From Acidovorax_G lacteus (lineage in GTDB: Bacteria > Pseudomonadota > Gammaproteobacteria > Burkholderiales > Burkholderiaceae_C), in NCBI RefSeq assembly GCF_039540375.1, contig NZ_BAABEX010000027.1, positions 20,340 through 84,339 on the forward strand: DNA of 64,000 bases, in the 5' to 3' direction. The translations under genes and the position numbers were made by a program. The first letter of the stretch is position 1. Each line of letters opens with the position of its first letter. Of the stretch, positions 9,513-16,292 are shown one piece after another. Under the pieces are notes generated by a model, which saw nothing but the letters and a program-made list of their open reading frames with translations, was not told where the DNA came from and made no database searches.

Positions 9513-10298
9513 ATGACCGCTGCCCCCCTGGTTTTCATCACTGGTGCCTCCAGCGGCATCGGCCAGGCACTGGCCGAGCGCTACCACCGCGCAGGCTACC
9601 GCCTGGCCCTGGTGGCCCGGCGAACGTCTGAGGTCGAACAATGGGCTCGTGCTTGTAATCTAAGCACGAGCAGCTATCAAATTTATAGCGCTGATGTGTC
9701 GAACATCGACAGCATCGTGGCTGCAGGCCAGGACTGCCTGCAGCGCCAGGGCCTGCCCGACCTGGTGATCGCCAACGCAGGCATCAGCGTGGGCATGGAC
9801 ACCGCCGTGCGCGGCGATCTGGACGTGCTGGTGCGCACCCTGGCCACCAACAACGTGGGGCTGGCCGCCACTTTCCACCCGTTCATCGCGGGCATGGTGG
9901 CGCGCGGCAGCGGCACGCTGGTGGGCGTGGCCAGCGTGGCGGGCATTCGCGGTCTGCCCGGCCACGGGGCCTACTGCGCGAGCAAGGCGGGCGTGATCAG
10001 CTACTGCGAAAGCCTGCGTGGCGAGCTGCGCCCGCATGGCGTGCGCGTGGTCACCATCGCACCGGGCTACATCGACACGCCGCTCACGCGCCAGAACCGC
10101 TACAGCATGCCCTTTCTGATGCAGGCTGCAGACTTCGCCGACCAGGCCTTTCGCACCATTGCGGCTGGTGCCAGCTACCGCGTGATTCCGTGGCAGATGG
10201 GCGTGGTGGCCAAGCTGCTGCGCCTGCTGCCCAACCCCCTGTTTGACCGGCTGCTGGCGGGCCGCCCGCGCAAGCACCGCGAGGGCGAGGGCCGCTGA
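9513..10298 (+). CDS. Short-chain dehydrogenase/reductase (SDR), carrying an in-frame palindromic element
   Basis: A 261-residue classical SDR of unknown substrate. It has the cofactor motif TGASSGIG at residues 10-17, NAG at 88-90, Ser141, and the catalytic Tyr154/Lys158 in YCASK. ARR after strand two suggests a preference for NADP. A ribosome-binding site (ctggaga) precedes the ATG. Residues 45-59 (ARACNLSTSSYQIYS) are encoded by a copy of the dispersed palindromic element found elsewhere in this window; the total length is still normal for the family, so the element supplies a surface segment between the second beta strand and the ADV motif. Substrate and pathway cannot be inferred. Confidence 0.88.
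   Translation: MTAAPLVFITGASSGIGQALAERYHRAGYRLALVARRTSEVEQWARACNLSTSSYQIYSADVSNIDSIVAAGQDCLQRQGLPDLVIANAGISVGMDTAVRGDLDVLVRTLATNNVGLAATFHPFIAGMVARGSGTLVGVASVAGIRGLPGHGAYCASKAGVISYCESLRGELRPHGVRVVTIAPGYIDTPLTRQNRYSMPFLMQAADFADQAFRTIAAGASYRVIPWQMGVVAKLLRLLPNPLFDRLLAGRPRKHREGEGR
9643..9690 (+). repeat. Dispersed two-stem palindromic element, copy A, inside a coding sequence
   Basis: Stem 1 is GCTCGTGCTT (9645-9654) against AAGCACGAGC (9662-9671) with a 7-nt loop. Stem 2 is GCTAT (9673-9677) against ATAGC (9685-9689). The same layout recurs near 18.7, 30.0, 35.9, 43.5 and 51.9 kb. This copy is translated in frame within the SDR gene. The left flank (AATTTG-like in other copies) is missing here, so the element is slightly trimmed. 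Confidence 0.85.
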
Positions 10299-10370
10299 AG
10301 CGTTTGCCCCCTGGCAGCGTGGGGACTTCCCGGTTGCCGCACTGCACAAACGCTGCCAGCATCGCGGCCC

Positions 10371-11312
10371 ATGCTTGACGTTGTTGTTCTGTTCTTCCTG
10401 CTGGGCGTGGTGGCGCGCCTGGTCAAAAGCGATCTGCGGCTGCCCGAGGCGCTGTACGAAACGCTCTCCATCTACCTGCTGCTGGCCATCGGCCTCAAGG
10501 GCGGCATTGAACTGAGCCGCCAGCCGCTGGCGGTGCTCATGCCGCAGATTGCGCTGTGCGTGGCGCTGGGGTTCTCGATTCCGTTCCTGCTCGTGCCCAT
10601 TCTGCGGCGCATGGGCCTGAGCGCGGTGGACAGCGCCGCCCTGGCCGCGCACTACGGCTCGGTCAGCGTGGTCACCTTTGCTGTGGCCAGCGCCTGGTTG
10701 CAACGCCGCGGCATCCCGGCCGAGTCGCACGCCGCGCTGTGGGTGGCCCTAATGGAAGCGCCCGGCCTGGTGGCGGGCATCCTGCTGGCGCGACTGGGCT
10801 CGCGCGATCCGCAGGCTCCGGCGGTGCGCTGGGGTGAACTCGCGCACGACGTCTTTTTTGGCAAGTCGGTGCTGCTGCTGGCAGGCGGCATCCTGATCGG
10901 CGCGGTGATGGGCGAGCAGGGCACGGCCCCGATCAAGCCGGTGTTCATGGACCTGTTCAAGGGCGTGCTGGCGCTGTTTCTGCTGGAGCTGGGCCTGGTG
11001 GCCGGGGCCCGTCTGGGCGAGTTCCGCCGCTACGGGCTCAAGCTGCTGGTGTTCGCCGTCTGCGCGCCCGTGGGCCTGTCGGTGCTGGGCGTGCTCGCCG
11101 GCCGCCTGCTGGGCCTGTCGGAAGGTGGCATGACCCTGATGGGCGTGCTGGCCGCCAGCGCCAGCTACATCGCAGCCCCCACGGCCATGCGCATTGCCCT
11201 GCCGCAGGCCAACGCCGCGCTGTCCATCACGGCCGCGCTGGGCATCACCTTCCCCTTCAACCTGGTGTTCGGCATTCCGCTGTACCACCGCATCGCACAG
11301 GCCCTGTCATGA
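10371..11312 (+). CDS. sbtA: SbtA-type sodium-dependent bicarbonate transporter (DUF897 family)
   Basis: A 313-residue integral membrane protein with about ten hydrophobic helices arranged as two inverted halves (LDVVVLFFLLGVVARLVKS at the start; ITAALGITFPFNLVFGIPLY at the end). The pattern of conserved glycines and the segments AAHYGSVSVVTFAVA and LAASASYIAAPTAMRIALP match the SbtA/DUF897 family. Cyanobacterial members are Na+/HCO3- symporters; bacterial heterotroph members are mostly untested, so bicarbonate is the family-based expectation, not something shown here. The stop overlaps the following PII-like gene as ATGA, supporting a transporter-regulator pair. Confidence 0.85.
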   Translation: MLDVVVLFFLLGVVARLVKSDLRLPEALYETLSIYLLLAIGLKGGIELSRQPLAVLMPQIALCVALGFSIPFLLVPILRRMGLSAVDSAALAAHYGSVSVVTFAVASAWLQRRGIPAESHAALWVALMEAPGLVAGILLARLGSRDPQAPAVRWGELAHDVFFGKSVLLLAGGILIGAVMGEQGTAPIKPVFMDLFKGVLALFLLELGLVAGARLGEFRRYGLKLLVFAVCAPVGLSVLGVLAGRLLGLSEGGMTLMGVLAASASYIAAPTAMRIALPQANAALSITAALGITFPFNLVFGIPLYHRIAQALS

Positions 11313-11629
11313 GCGTGCCCAAGCATCCCAAGAAACTGCTCGTCCTGATCGCCGAGGCCGCCATCGAAAAACGCCTGGTGGCCGACGTCATGCGCCTGGG
11401 CGCGCTGGGCTACACCGCACACGACGTGCGGGGCGGCAGCATCCACGCCGTGCGCGAAGGGCATTGGGAGGCCGACCGCACGGTCGAACTGCAGGTGGTG
11501 TGCGACGAGGCGGTGGCCGACGCCATTGCCACGCATGTCATGGCCACCTACGCGCCCCACTACGGCATCACGCTGTACTTTGCCGACGTGGCGGTGCTGC
11601 GGCCCGAGAAGTACGGGCAGCCGCGCTAG
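11309..11629 (+). CDS. PII-like (SbtB-type) regulatory protein paired with SbtA
   Basis: A 106-residue protein with the ferredoxin-like PII layout: strand KLLVLIAEA, helix, YTAHDVRGG, a T-loop region (SIHAVREGHWEAD), a second strand VELQVVCDE, and a final strand ITLYFADVAVLRPEKYG. Gene order and the 4-bp ATGA overlap with the SbtA homologue point to SbtB, which in cyanobacteria is trimeric, binds adenine nucleotides including cAMP, and modulates SbtA. The C-terminal CGPxxC redox loop of some cyanobacterial SbtB proteins is absent. It could otherwise be annotated as a generic PII-family protein. Confidence 0.75.
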   Translation: MSVPKHPKKLLVLIAEAAIEKRLVADVMRLGALGYTAHDVRGGSIHAVREGHWEADRTVELQVVCDEAVADAIATHVMATYAPHYGITLYFADVAVLRPEKYGQPR

Positions 11630-12066
11630 GCAGGCGGTGCCGCCCTGGCGGCGGTGCGCGCCGCCTGGCCGCCCATGCGGTGCCCCTGGTGGTCGGCGCT
11701 GAGGGCAGCGCGTGCAGACCTGCCCACCGTACAGGCTCGGGCGTGTCGGCAGAGGCTGCTGTGGGGCGCGACAGGTGGTGTGCGCAGATCCCCGGTGCCT
11801 TTTTTTGTGCTGCCGCCGGCTTGCGACCCGTTGACGGACGCGGTGTGCGTTGAAATGCCTGTCGGGCCCGGCGCGTGCGGTGCGGCGTGAGGGGGCGGTT
11901 GGGGGCCGTTTGCGGGGCGGGGTATCCCGCGCCACAGCCGGCCGTTTTGCGTTGCCGAGGGCGTGGGGGCGATGCGGTGTCGGTGGCCCATGAAAAAAGC
12001 CCCTGTGCAGGGGCTTTGGATTGTGTGGGCGCACAGCGGGCGCCCTGTGTGGGGCAAGCGGGCCGA
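11630..12066. other. Intergenic stretch with no recognised gene
   Basis: Between the SbtB-like gene and the convergent RNA-binding protein gene. Open frames here are short and lack family resemblance. The only supported element is the minus-strand terminator at 11993-12017. A run of seven T at about 11803-11809 follows GC-rich sequence but no clean hairpin was found for a plus-strand terminator. Confidence 0.6.
11993..12017 (-). terminator. Rho-independent terminator of the first RNA-binding protein gene
   Basis: Perfect 10-bp stem 11996-12005 / 12008-12017 (on the minus strand AAAGCCCCTG...CAGGGGCTTT), followed by a T run on the minus strand. It sits about 50 bp after the stop codon at 12067. 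Confidence 0.88.
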
Positions 12067-12555
12067 TCAGTAGCCGCCGTTGCCACCACCGTAGCCGCCG
12101 CCACCGCCGCCGTTGCGGCCACCGCCGCGCGGGCCCGAGCCGTAGGGGCTGCGGAAACCGCCTTCGCTGCGGCCGCCACCGTAACCACCGTCGCCGCGAC
12201 CGCCGCCGAAGCCGCCTTCACGGCCGCCACCAAAGCCACCGCTGCGGCCACCGCCGCCGAAGCCGCCACCGCCACCACCAAAGCCGCCGCTGCGGGGCGG
12301 GCGAGGTTCCATCGGGCGGGCTTCGTTCACCACAATGCTGCGGCCACCGAGGGACTGACCGTTCATGCCGTTGATCGCGGCCTGCGCCTCGGCATCGCTG
12401 CCCATCTCGACGAAGCCGAAGCCCTTGGAGCGGCCCGTGTCACGCTCCATCATCACTTTGGCGCTGGTCACGGCGCCGAACTGGCCGAAGGCCTGCTCGA
12501 GATCGCCATCACGCACGGAATACGGCAGGTTGCCGACATACAGTTTGTTGCCCAT
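12067..12555 (-). CDS. Glycine-rich RRM RNA-binding protein (first of a tandem pair)
   Basis: A 162-residue protein with one RNA-recognition motif at residues 2-80 (RNP2 LYVGNL at 5-10, RNP1 KGFGFVEM at 44-51), followed by a Gly/Arg/Phe/Tyr-rich tail of FGGG and RGGG repeats like those of plant and cyanobacterial cold-responsive glycine-rich proteins. Start at 12555 (MGNKLYVGNL) is chosen because an aggag ribosome-binding site lies at the correct distance and the paralogue starts identically; an upstream ATG would add seven residues. The expected role is RNA chaperone or mRNA-binding activity under cold or stress, by family analogy. The tail is likely disordered and GC-extreme at DNA level. 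Confidence 0.9.
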   Translation of the reverse strand: MGNKLYVGNLPYSVRDGDLEQAFGQFGAVTSAKVMMERDTGRSKGFGFVEMGSDAEAQAAINGMNGQSLGGRSIVVNEARPMEPRPPRSGGFGGGGGGFGGGGRSGGFGGGREGGFGGGRGDGGYGGGRSEGGFRSPYGSGPRGGGRNGGGGGGYGGGNGGY

Positions 12556-12698
12556 CACGGGACTCCTCAAAAACACATGAATAAAGCGATGGAGTCCCGA
12601 AAACGCAGCCAGCTGATCTCAAATGACGCTCTATGCGCGCGAAACTGACGGACACCGCAAACCTGTAGACAGGCCAAAAACCTGCCGAACCATTATGC
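12556..12698 (-). promoter_or_regulatory. Long leader and putative -10 element of the first RNA-binding protein gene
   Basis: A minus-strand CATAAT at 12693-12698 lies about 138 bp before the start codon, so the mRNA leader would be roughly 130 nt. Within it, GCGAAACTGAC-like and GATGGAG-like blocks (near 12590 and 12640) are shared with the leader of the second paralogue. No convincing -35 was found. A regulated leader is inferred from length and duplication only. Confidence 0.4.
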
Positions 12699-12765
12699 GC
12701 CACATCTTTTAAAAAAAAGCAAGCGGCAATACACCATGTGGTGTCAATGTCGCAAGGGGGCGGAA

Positions 12766-12789
12766 ACAAAAAAGGAGCCCGAAGGCTCC
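12766..12789 (-). terminator. Rho-independent terminator of the second RNA-binding protein gene
   Basis: Stem GGAGCC (12774-12779) / GGCTCC (12784-12789) with a tetraloop that reads TTCG on the minus strand, followed by TTTTTT-G-TTT on that strand. Located about 45 bp after the stop codon at 12832. Confidence 0.9.
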
Positions 12790-12831
12790 CTTGTGCGTGG
12801 TGCCGATCCGGCCAGCCGGATCGAGCGCCCA

Positions 12832-13200
12832 TCAGTAGCTGTTGCGGCCACCGCCGTAGCCACCGCCGTCGCCACGGCCACCACCGAAGCCGCCACTGCG
12901 GCCACCGCCGTTGTAGCCACCACCAAAGCCGCCGCTGCGCGGGGGGCGGGGTTCCATCGGACGGGCTTCGTTGACCACGAGGTCACGGCCGCCGAAATTC
13001 TGGCCATGCACGCCCTGGATGGCGGCTTGTGCTTCGGCATCGCTGCCCATTTCGACGAAGCCGAAACCCTTGGAACGGCCGGTGTCGCGCTCCATCATGA
13101 CCTTGGCGCTGCCCACGGTGCCGTAGGCGCTGAAGGTTTGCTCGAGGTCGGAATCGCGGAAGGAATAGGGCAGGTTGCCCACGTAGAGTTTGTTGCCCAT
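12832..13200 (-). CDS. Glycine-rich RRM RNA-binding protein (second of a tandem pair)
   Basis: A 122-residue paralogue of the neighbouring protein. The RRM spans residues 2-80 with RNP2 LYVGNL at 5-10 and RNP1 KGFGFVEM at 44-51, nearly identical to its neighbour, but the Gly-rich tail is 40 residues shorter. Start at 13200 matches the paralogue; a longer frame reaches 13245 without a better ribosome-binding site (aggag lies just before 13200). Each gene has its own terminator and leader, so they are separate transcription units produced by a tandem duplication. Confidence 0.9.
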   Translation of the reverse strand: MGNKLYVGNLPYSFRDSDLEQTFSAYGTVGSAKVMMERDTGRSKGFGFVEMGSDAEAQAAIQGVHGQNFGGRDLVVNEARPMEPRPPRSGGFGGGYNGGGRSGGFGGGRGDGGGYGGGRNSY

Positions 13201-13335
13201 GAAGGACTCCTGAAAAAAAAGAAAACGCGATGGAGCCCGACGCAATCAACAAACCTGTGACGACTTCAAAGACGCGAAACTGACCAATCACCGCTCACCA
13301 ATGCCCGGAGAATCCCTCCGGGCGACCCCATTATG
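13201..13335 (-). promoter_or_regulatory. Long leader and putative -10 element of the second RNA-binding protein gene
   Basis: CATAATGG on the minus strand (the -10 candidate at 13330-13335) lies about 130 bp before the start codon, the same spacing and the same flanking GG as in the paralogue's leader. The blocks GCGAAACTGAC (near 13275) and GATGGAG (near 13230) recur in the other leader. Confidence 0.4.
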
Positions 13336-13424
13336 GGGCCGTTTGCCCGACGCGGGCGGTTTTTTCGCGGGCGGGCTCGCCCGGCCGCGCCGCGCGTGGC
13401 AAAAAAGCCCGTGCGGTGCGGGGC

Positions 13425-13430
13425 TATAAT
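13425..13430 (+). promoter_or_regulatory. Sigma-70 -10 element before the manganese riboswitch
   Basis: Perfect TATAAT placed about 7-10 bp before the first conserved bases of the yybP-ykoY leader, as expected for a promoter starting transcription at the aptamer. The -35 is weak. Confidence 0.65.
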
Positions 13431-13439
13431 CGCGTCCGT

Positions 13440-13605
13440 CTTTGGGGAGTAGCCCGCCCGGCGCGCAAGGCGCCGGGGCATGCATCAACAGACTTGGGCC
13501 TGTGGCCTATGGTGCATGCGGCTTGGCGGTTGGGCGAGACCATTGGCTGTGTACGGATCCCTTGGCCGGAGTCCGCGCACGGTCAATGCGTTTGTCACCT
13601 TCCGG
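13440..13605 (+). ncRNA. yybP-ykoY (Mn2+-sensing) riboswitch leader
   Basis: The leader opens with TTTGGGGAGTAGCC, contains TCAACAGACTTGG in the loop region and continues with GGCGAGACCATTGGC, all hallmarks I associate with the yybP-ykoY class, which binds Mn2+. It is followed by a further GC-rich stem (CGGATCC...GGAGTCCG) and GGTCAATG, then the start codon of a UPF0016 exporter. That downstream gene is a classic target of this riboswitch in Proteobacteria. The 3' boundary is approximate and the expression platform (probably ribosome-binding-site sequestration, as no T run follows) is inferred. Confidence 0.85.
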
Positions 13606-13611
13606 CCGCCT

Positions 13612-14190
13612 ATGGAACCCCACATGGAAGCTTTCCTTGTCTCCACCGCCCTGGTCGCTCTGGCCGAAATGGGCGACAAAACCCAACTGCTGTCGCTGGT
13701 GCTGGCCGCCCGCTTTCGCAAGCCCTGGCCCATCGTGCTGGGCATTCTGGTGGCCACGCTGGCCAACCACGCGCTCGCGGGCGCGGTGGGTGCCTGGGTC
13801 ACCACGGTGCTGGGGCCGGAGGTGCTGCGCTGGGTGCTGGGCGTGTCCTTCATCGCCATGGCCGTGTGGATGCTGATTCCGGACAAGCTGGACGACGACG
13901 ACACGCGCACTGCGCCGCGGCTGGGCGTGTTCGGCACCACGGTGCTGGCGTTCTTTCTGGCCGAGATGGGCGACAAGACGCAGATTGCCACGGTGATGTT
14001 GGCCGCCCAGTACAACGCCTACCTCTGGGTGGTGGCGGGCACCACGCTGGGCATGATGCTGGCCAATGCCCCCGTGGTGTGGCTGGGCGAGCGCATCACG
14101 CGGCGCGTGCCCATCCGGGCGGTGCACATGGTCTCGGCCCTCATCTTTGTGGTGCTGGGCCTGTGGGCGATCTTCGGTCCAGCGCTGTAG
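13612..14190 (+). CDS. TMEM165/GDT1 (UPF0016) family manganese exporter
   Basis: A 192-residue, six-helix membrane protein with the two family signature motifs E-x-G-D-K-T: EMGDKT at 19-24 and again at 118-123, one per inverted half. Family members export Mn2+ (or exchange Ca2+/Mn2+ for protons); in bacteria they protect against manganese excess. The upstream yybP-ykoY leader gives an independent argument for manganese. A start at 13612 is chosen; an internal ATG at 13624 is an alternative. The long upstream frame to 13480 runs through the riboswitch and is not expected to be translated. Confidence 0.9.
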   Translation: MEPHMEAFLVSTALVALAEMGDKTQLLSLVLAARFRKPWPIVLGILVATLANHALAGAVGAWVTTVLGPEVLRWVLGVSFIAMAVWMLIPDKLDDDDTRTAPRLGVFGTTVLAFFLAEMGDKTQIATVMLAAQYNAYLWVVAGTTLGMMLANAPVVWLGERITRRVPIRAVHMVSALIFVVLGLWAIFGPAL

Positions 14191-14229
14191 GCGTGCGGCT
14201 GCAGCGCAAGCGGTTTGGTATAGTCACGC

Positions 14230-14280
14230 GCAGCGCCGATTTGCCACCGCTTGCGGGCGCTTTACAAGTTCAGCTAAAGA
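14230..14280 (+). ncRNA. SAM-II (SAM-alpha) riboswitch before metX
   Basis: The order of blocks AGCGCCGATTTG, CCGCTTGCGGGCGC and AGTTCAGCTAAAGA matches the SAM-II pseudoknot aptamer: the first stem (GCGCC with GGCGC), the U-rich strand, and the conserved AGCTAAAG tail that pairs back with the loop. It lies immediately before an intrinsic terminator and metX, so S-adenosylmethionine should lower expression of methionine synthesis. A TATAGT at 14219-14224 could be its -10. Confidence 0.88.
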
Positions 14281-14295
14281 CCCGACCGACACCCG

Positions 14296-14332
14296 ACCCG
14301 GCCTCGTTTTTAGCGACGCCGGGTATTTTTTT
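14296..14332 (+). terminator. Riboswitch-linked intrinsic terminator in the metX leader
   Basis: ACCCGGC (14296-14302) pairs with GCCGGGT (14318-14324), followed by A and seven T. Located 16 bp after the SAM-II aptamer and 87 bp before the metX start, it is the probable expression platform. Confidence 0.85.
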
Positions 14333-14418
14333 GCCGATGCTTGCCCCCGGCAAAAAAGCGGCTCCTCGCGGAGCCCCCGCGCAGGCGGTGGAGCCCCCGG
14401 GGCCCGGTTGTCTGCCCT

Positions 14419-15606
14419 ATGTCCTTCATTGCAACGCCCCAGTCCATGCACTTTCCCGAGGTGCTGCCGCTGCAAAGCGGCGCGCAGCTGCGGGACTACC
14501 ACCTGGCCTACGAAACCTACGGAACGCTCAACGCCGACCGCTCGAATGCGGTGCTGGTGTGCCATGCGCTCAATGCCTCGCACCACGTGGCGGGGGTGTA
14601 CGAAGGGCAGCCCAAAAGCGAGGGATGGTGGGACAACATGATCGGCCCGGGTAAGCCCGTGGACACCGACCGCTTCTTCGTCATCGGCATCAACAACCTG
14701 GGCTCGTGCTTTGGCTCCACCGGGCCCATGCACCGCCACCCGGACACGGGCCGCACCTACGGGGCCGACTTTCCGGTGGTCACGGTGGAGGACTGGGTGA
14801 ATGCCCAGGCGCGGCTGCTCGACCGCCTGGGCATCACGCAGCTGGCGGCGGTGCTGGGTGGCAGCCTGGGCGGCATGCAGGCGCTGAGCTGGACGCTGCA
14901 GTACCCCGAGCGCATGCGCCACGCCGTGGTGGTGGCCAGCGCCCCCAACCTCACGGCCGAAAACATTGCCTTCAATGAAGTGGCGCGCCGCGCCATCGTG
15001 ACCGACCCCGACTTCCACGGCGGCCACTTTTACGAGCACGGCGTGGTGCCCAAGCGCGGCCTGCGCATCGCCCGCATGATCGGCCACATCACCTACCTGA
15101 GTGACGACGTGATGAACGAGAAGTTCGGGCGCCAGCTGCGCAGCCGGGTGCTCGACGCCGCTCAACCCTTTGCGGGCAGCAGTGGCGACGCCCCCGCGCC
15201 CAGTGCCGAGGGCTACCGCTACAGCACGCAGGACATCGAATTCCAGATCGAGAGCTACCTGCGCTACCAGGGTGACAAGTTCAGCGAATACTTCGACGCC
15301 AACACCTACCTGCTGATCACGCGCGCGCTCGACTACTTCGACCCCGCACGCCGCCACGGCGGCCAGCTCACCCGGGCGCTGGCCCAGGCGCAGGCGCGTT
15401 TTCTGCTCGTGAGCTTCACCACCGACTGGCGCTTTTCGCCCCAGCGCAGCCGCGAGATCGTGAAGGCGCTGCTCGACAACCGCCGCAGCGTGAGCTATGC
15501 CGAGATCGACGCGCCGCACGGCCACGACGCCTTCCTGCTCGACGACCCGCGCTACATGCAGGTGATGCGCGCCTACTTCCAACGCATTGCCCAGGAGTTC
15601 GCATGA
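14419..15606 (+). CDS. metX: Homoserine O-acyltransferase MetX
   Basis: Activates homoserine with an acyl group (acetyl or succinyl) in methionine biosynthesis. The 395-residue alpha/beta hydrolase has the nucleophile elbow GGSLGG with Ser149, the oxyanion region (NAVLVCHALNASHH), and the terminal DAPHGHDAFL carrying the catalytic His. Beta- and gammaproteobacterial MetX proteins of this type paired with MetW often use succinyl-CoA; the donor is not decided here. Start at 14419 is chosen because an upstream frame would enter the terminator. It overlaps metW by four bases (ATGA). Confidence 0.94.
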   Translation: MSFIATPQSMHFPEVLPLQSGAQLRDYHLAYETYGTLNADRSNAVLVCHALNASHHVAGVYEGQPKSEGWWDNMIGPGKPVDTDRFFVIGINNLGSCFGSTGPMHRHPDTGRTYGADFPVVTVEDWVNAQARLLDRLGITQLAAVLGGSLGGMQALSWTLQYPERMRHAVVVASAPNLTAENIAFNEVARRAIVTDPDFHGGHFYEHGVVPKRGLRIARMIGHITYLSDDVMNEKFGRQLRSRVLDAAQPFAGSSGDAPAPSAEGYRYSTQDIEFQIESYLRYQGDKFSEYFDANTYLLITRALDYFDPARRHGGQLTRALAQAQARFLLVSFTTDWRFSPQRSREIVKALLDNRRSVSYAEIDAPHGHDAFLLDDPRYMQVMRAYFQRIAQEFA

Positions 15607-16187
15607 CCGACCGTTTTGCCATGCAAGCGATTGCCCGCCTAGTGCCCCCGGGCTCGCGCGTGCTCGACCTGGGCTGCGGCGACGGCGCGCTGCTCGACCA
15701 CTTGCAGCGCGAGCGCGGCTGCACCGGCTACGGCGTGGAGATTGCCGACGCCAACGTGCTGGCCTGCGTGCAGCGGGGCGTGCAGGTGCTGCAGCTCAAC
15801 CTCGACGAAGGCCTGGCCATGTTCGAGGACAACTCCTTTGACGTGGTGCTGCAGATCGACACCCTGCAACACCTGCGCAACGCCGAGGTGATGCTGCGCG
15901 AGACCGCCCGCGTGGGCCGCACCGGCATCGTGGCCTTCCCCAATTTTGCGCACTGGCCCAATCGGCTGTCGGTGCTGCGCGGGCGCATGCCCGTCACGCG
16001 CCGCCTGCCCTACCAGTGGTACGACACGCCCAACATCCGCGTGGGCACCTTCAAGGATTTCGAGGTGCTGGCCACCAAGAACAGCCTGCGCATCCTCGAT
16101 GCCTTTGGCCTCGAAGGCGGGCAGGCCGTGCGCTGGCTGCCCAACGCGCGCGCGGGCACGGCGGTGTTCCACTTCGAGCGAGCCTGA
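15603..16187 (+). CDS. metW: Methionine biosynthesis protein MetW
   Basis: A 194-residue SAM-methyltransferase-fold protein (VLDLGCGDGALL at 20-31; later FPNFAHWPNRL and the family-typical RRLPYQWYDTPNIRVGTFKDF). MetW genes accompany metX in many Proteobacteria and the product is thought to be needed for MetX function. The 4-bp overlap with metX and the shared SAM-II leader place it in the same regulated operon. Confidence 0.94.
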   Translation: MTDRFAMQAIARLVPPGSRVLDLGCGDGALLDHLQRERGCTGYGVEIADANVLACVQRGVQVLQLNLDEGLAMFEDNSFDVVLQIDTLQHLRNAEVMLRETARVGRTGIVAFPNFAHWPNRLSVLRGRMPVTRRLPYQWYDTPNIRVGTFKDFEVLATKNSLRILDAFGLEGGQAVRWLPNARAGTAVFHFERA

Positions 16188-16292
16188 GCTGCAGGCACCC
16201 CAGCGGCACAACGGCACAGCGGGCCGCCATGCGGGCGTCATGCGCGTGGCGTATCGTCCCCACTCTTGTGGACCTTGCACCAGGAGCCTGCC

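Noticed and set aside
11803..11809. T run after the SbtB-like gene as a terminator
   Set aside because: No stable hairpin was found directly before it.
13416..14654. Long plus-strand frame over the UPF0016 exporter and metX leader
   Set aside because: It crosses the Mn riboswitch, the SAM-II riboswitch and a terminator in another frame.
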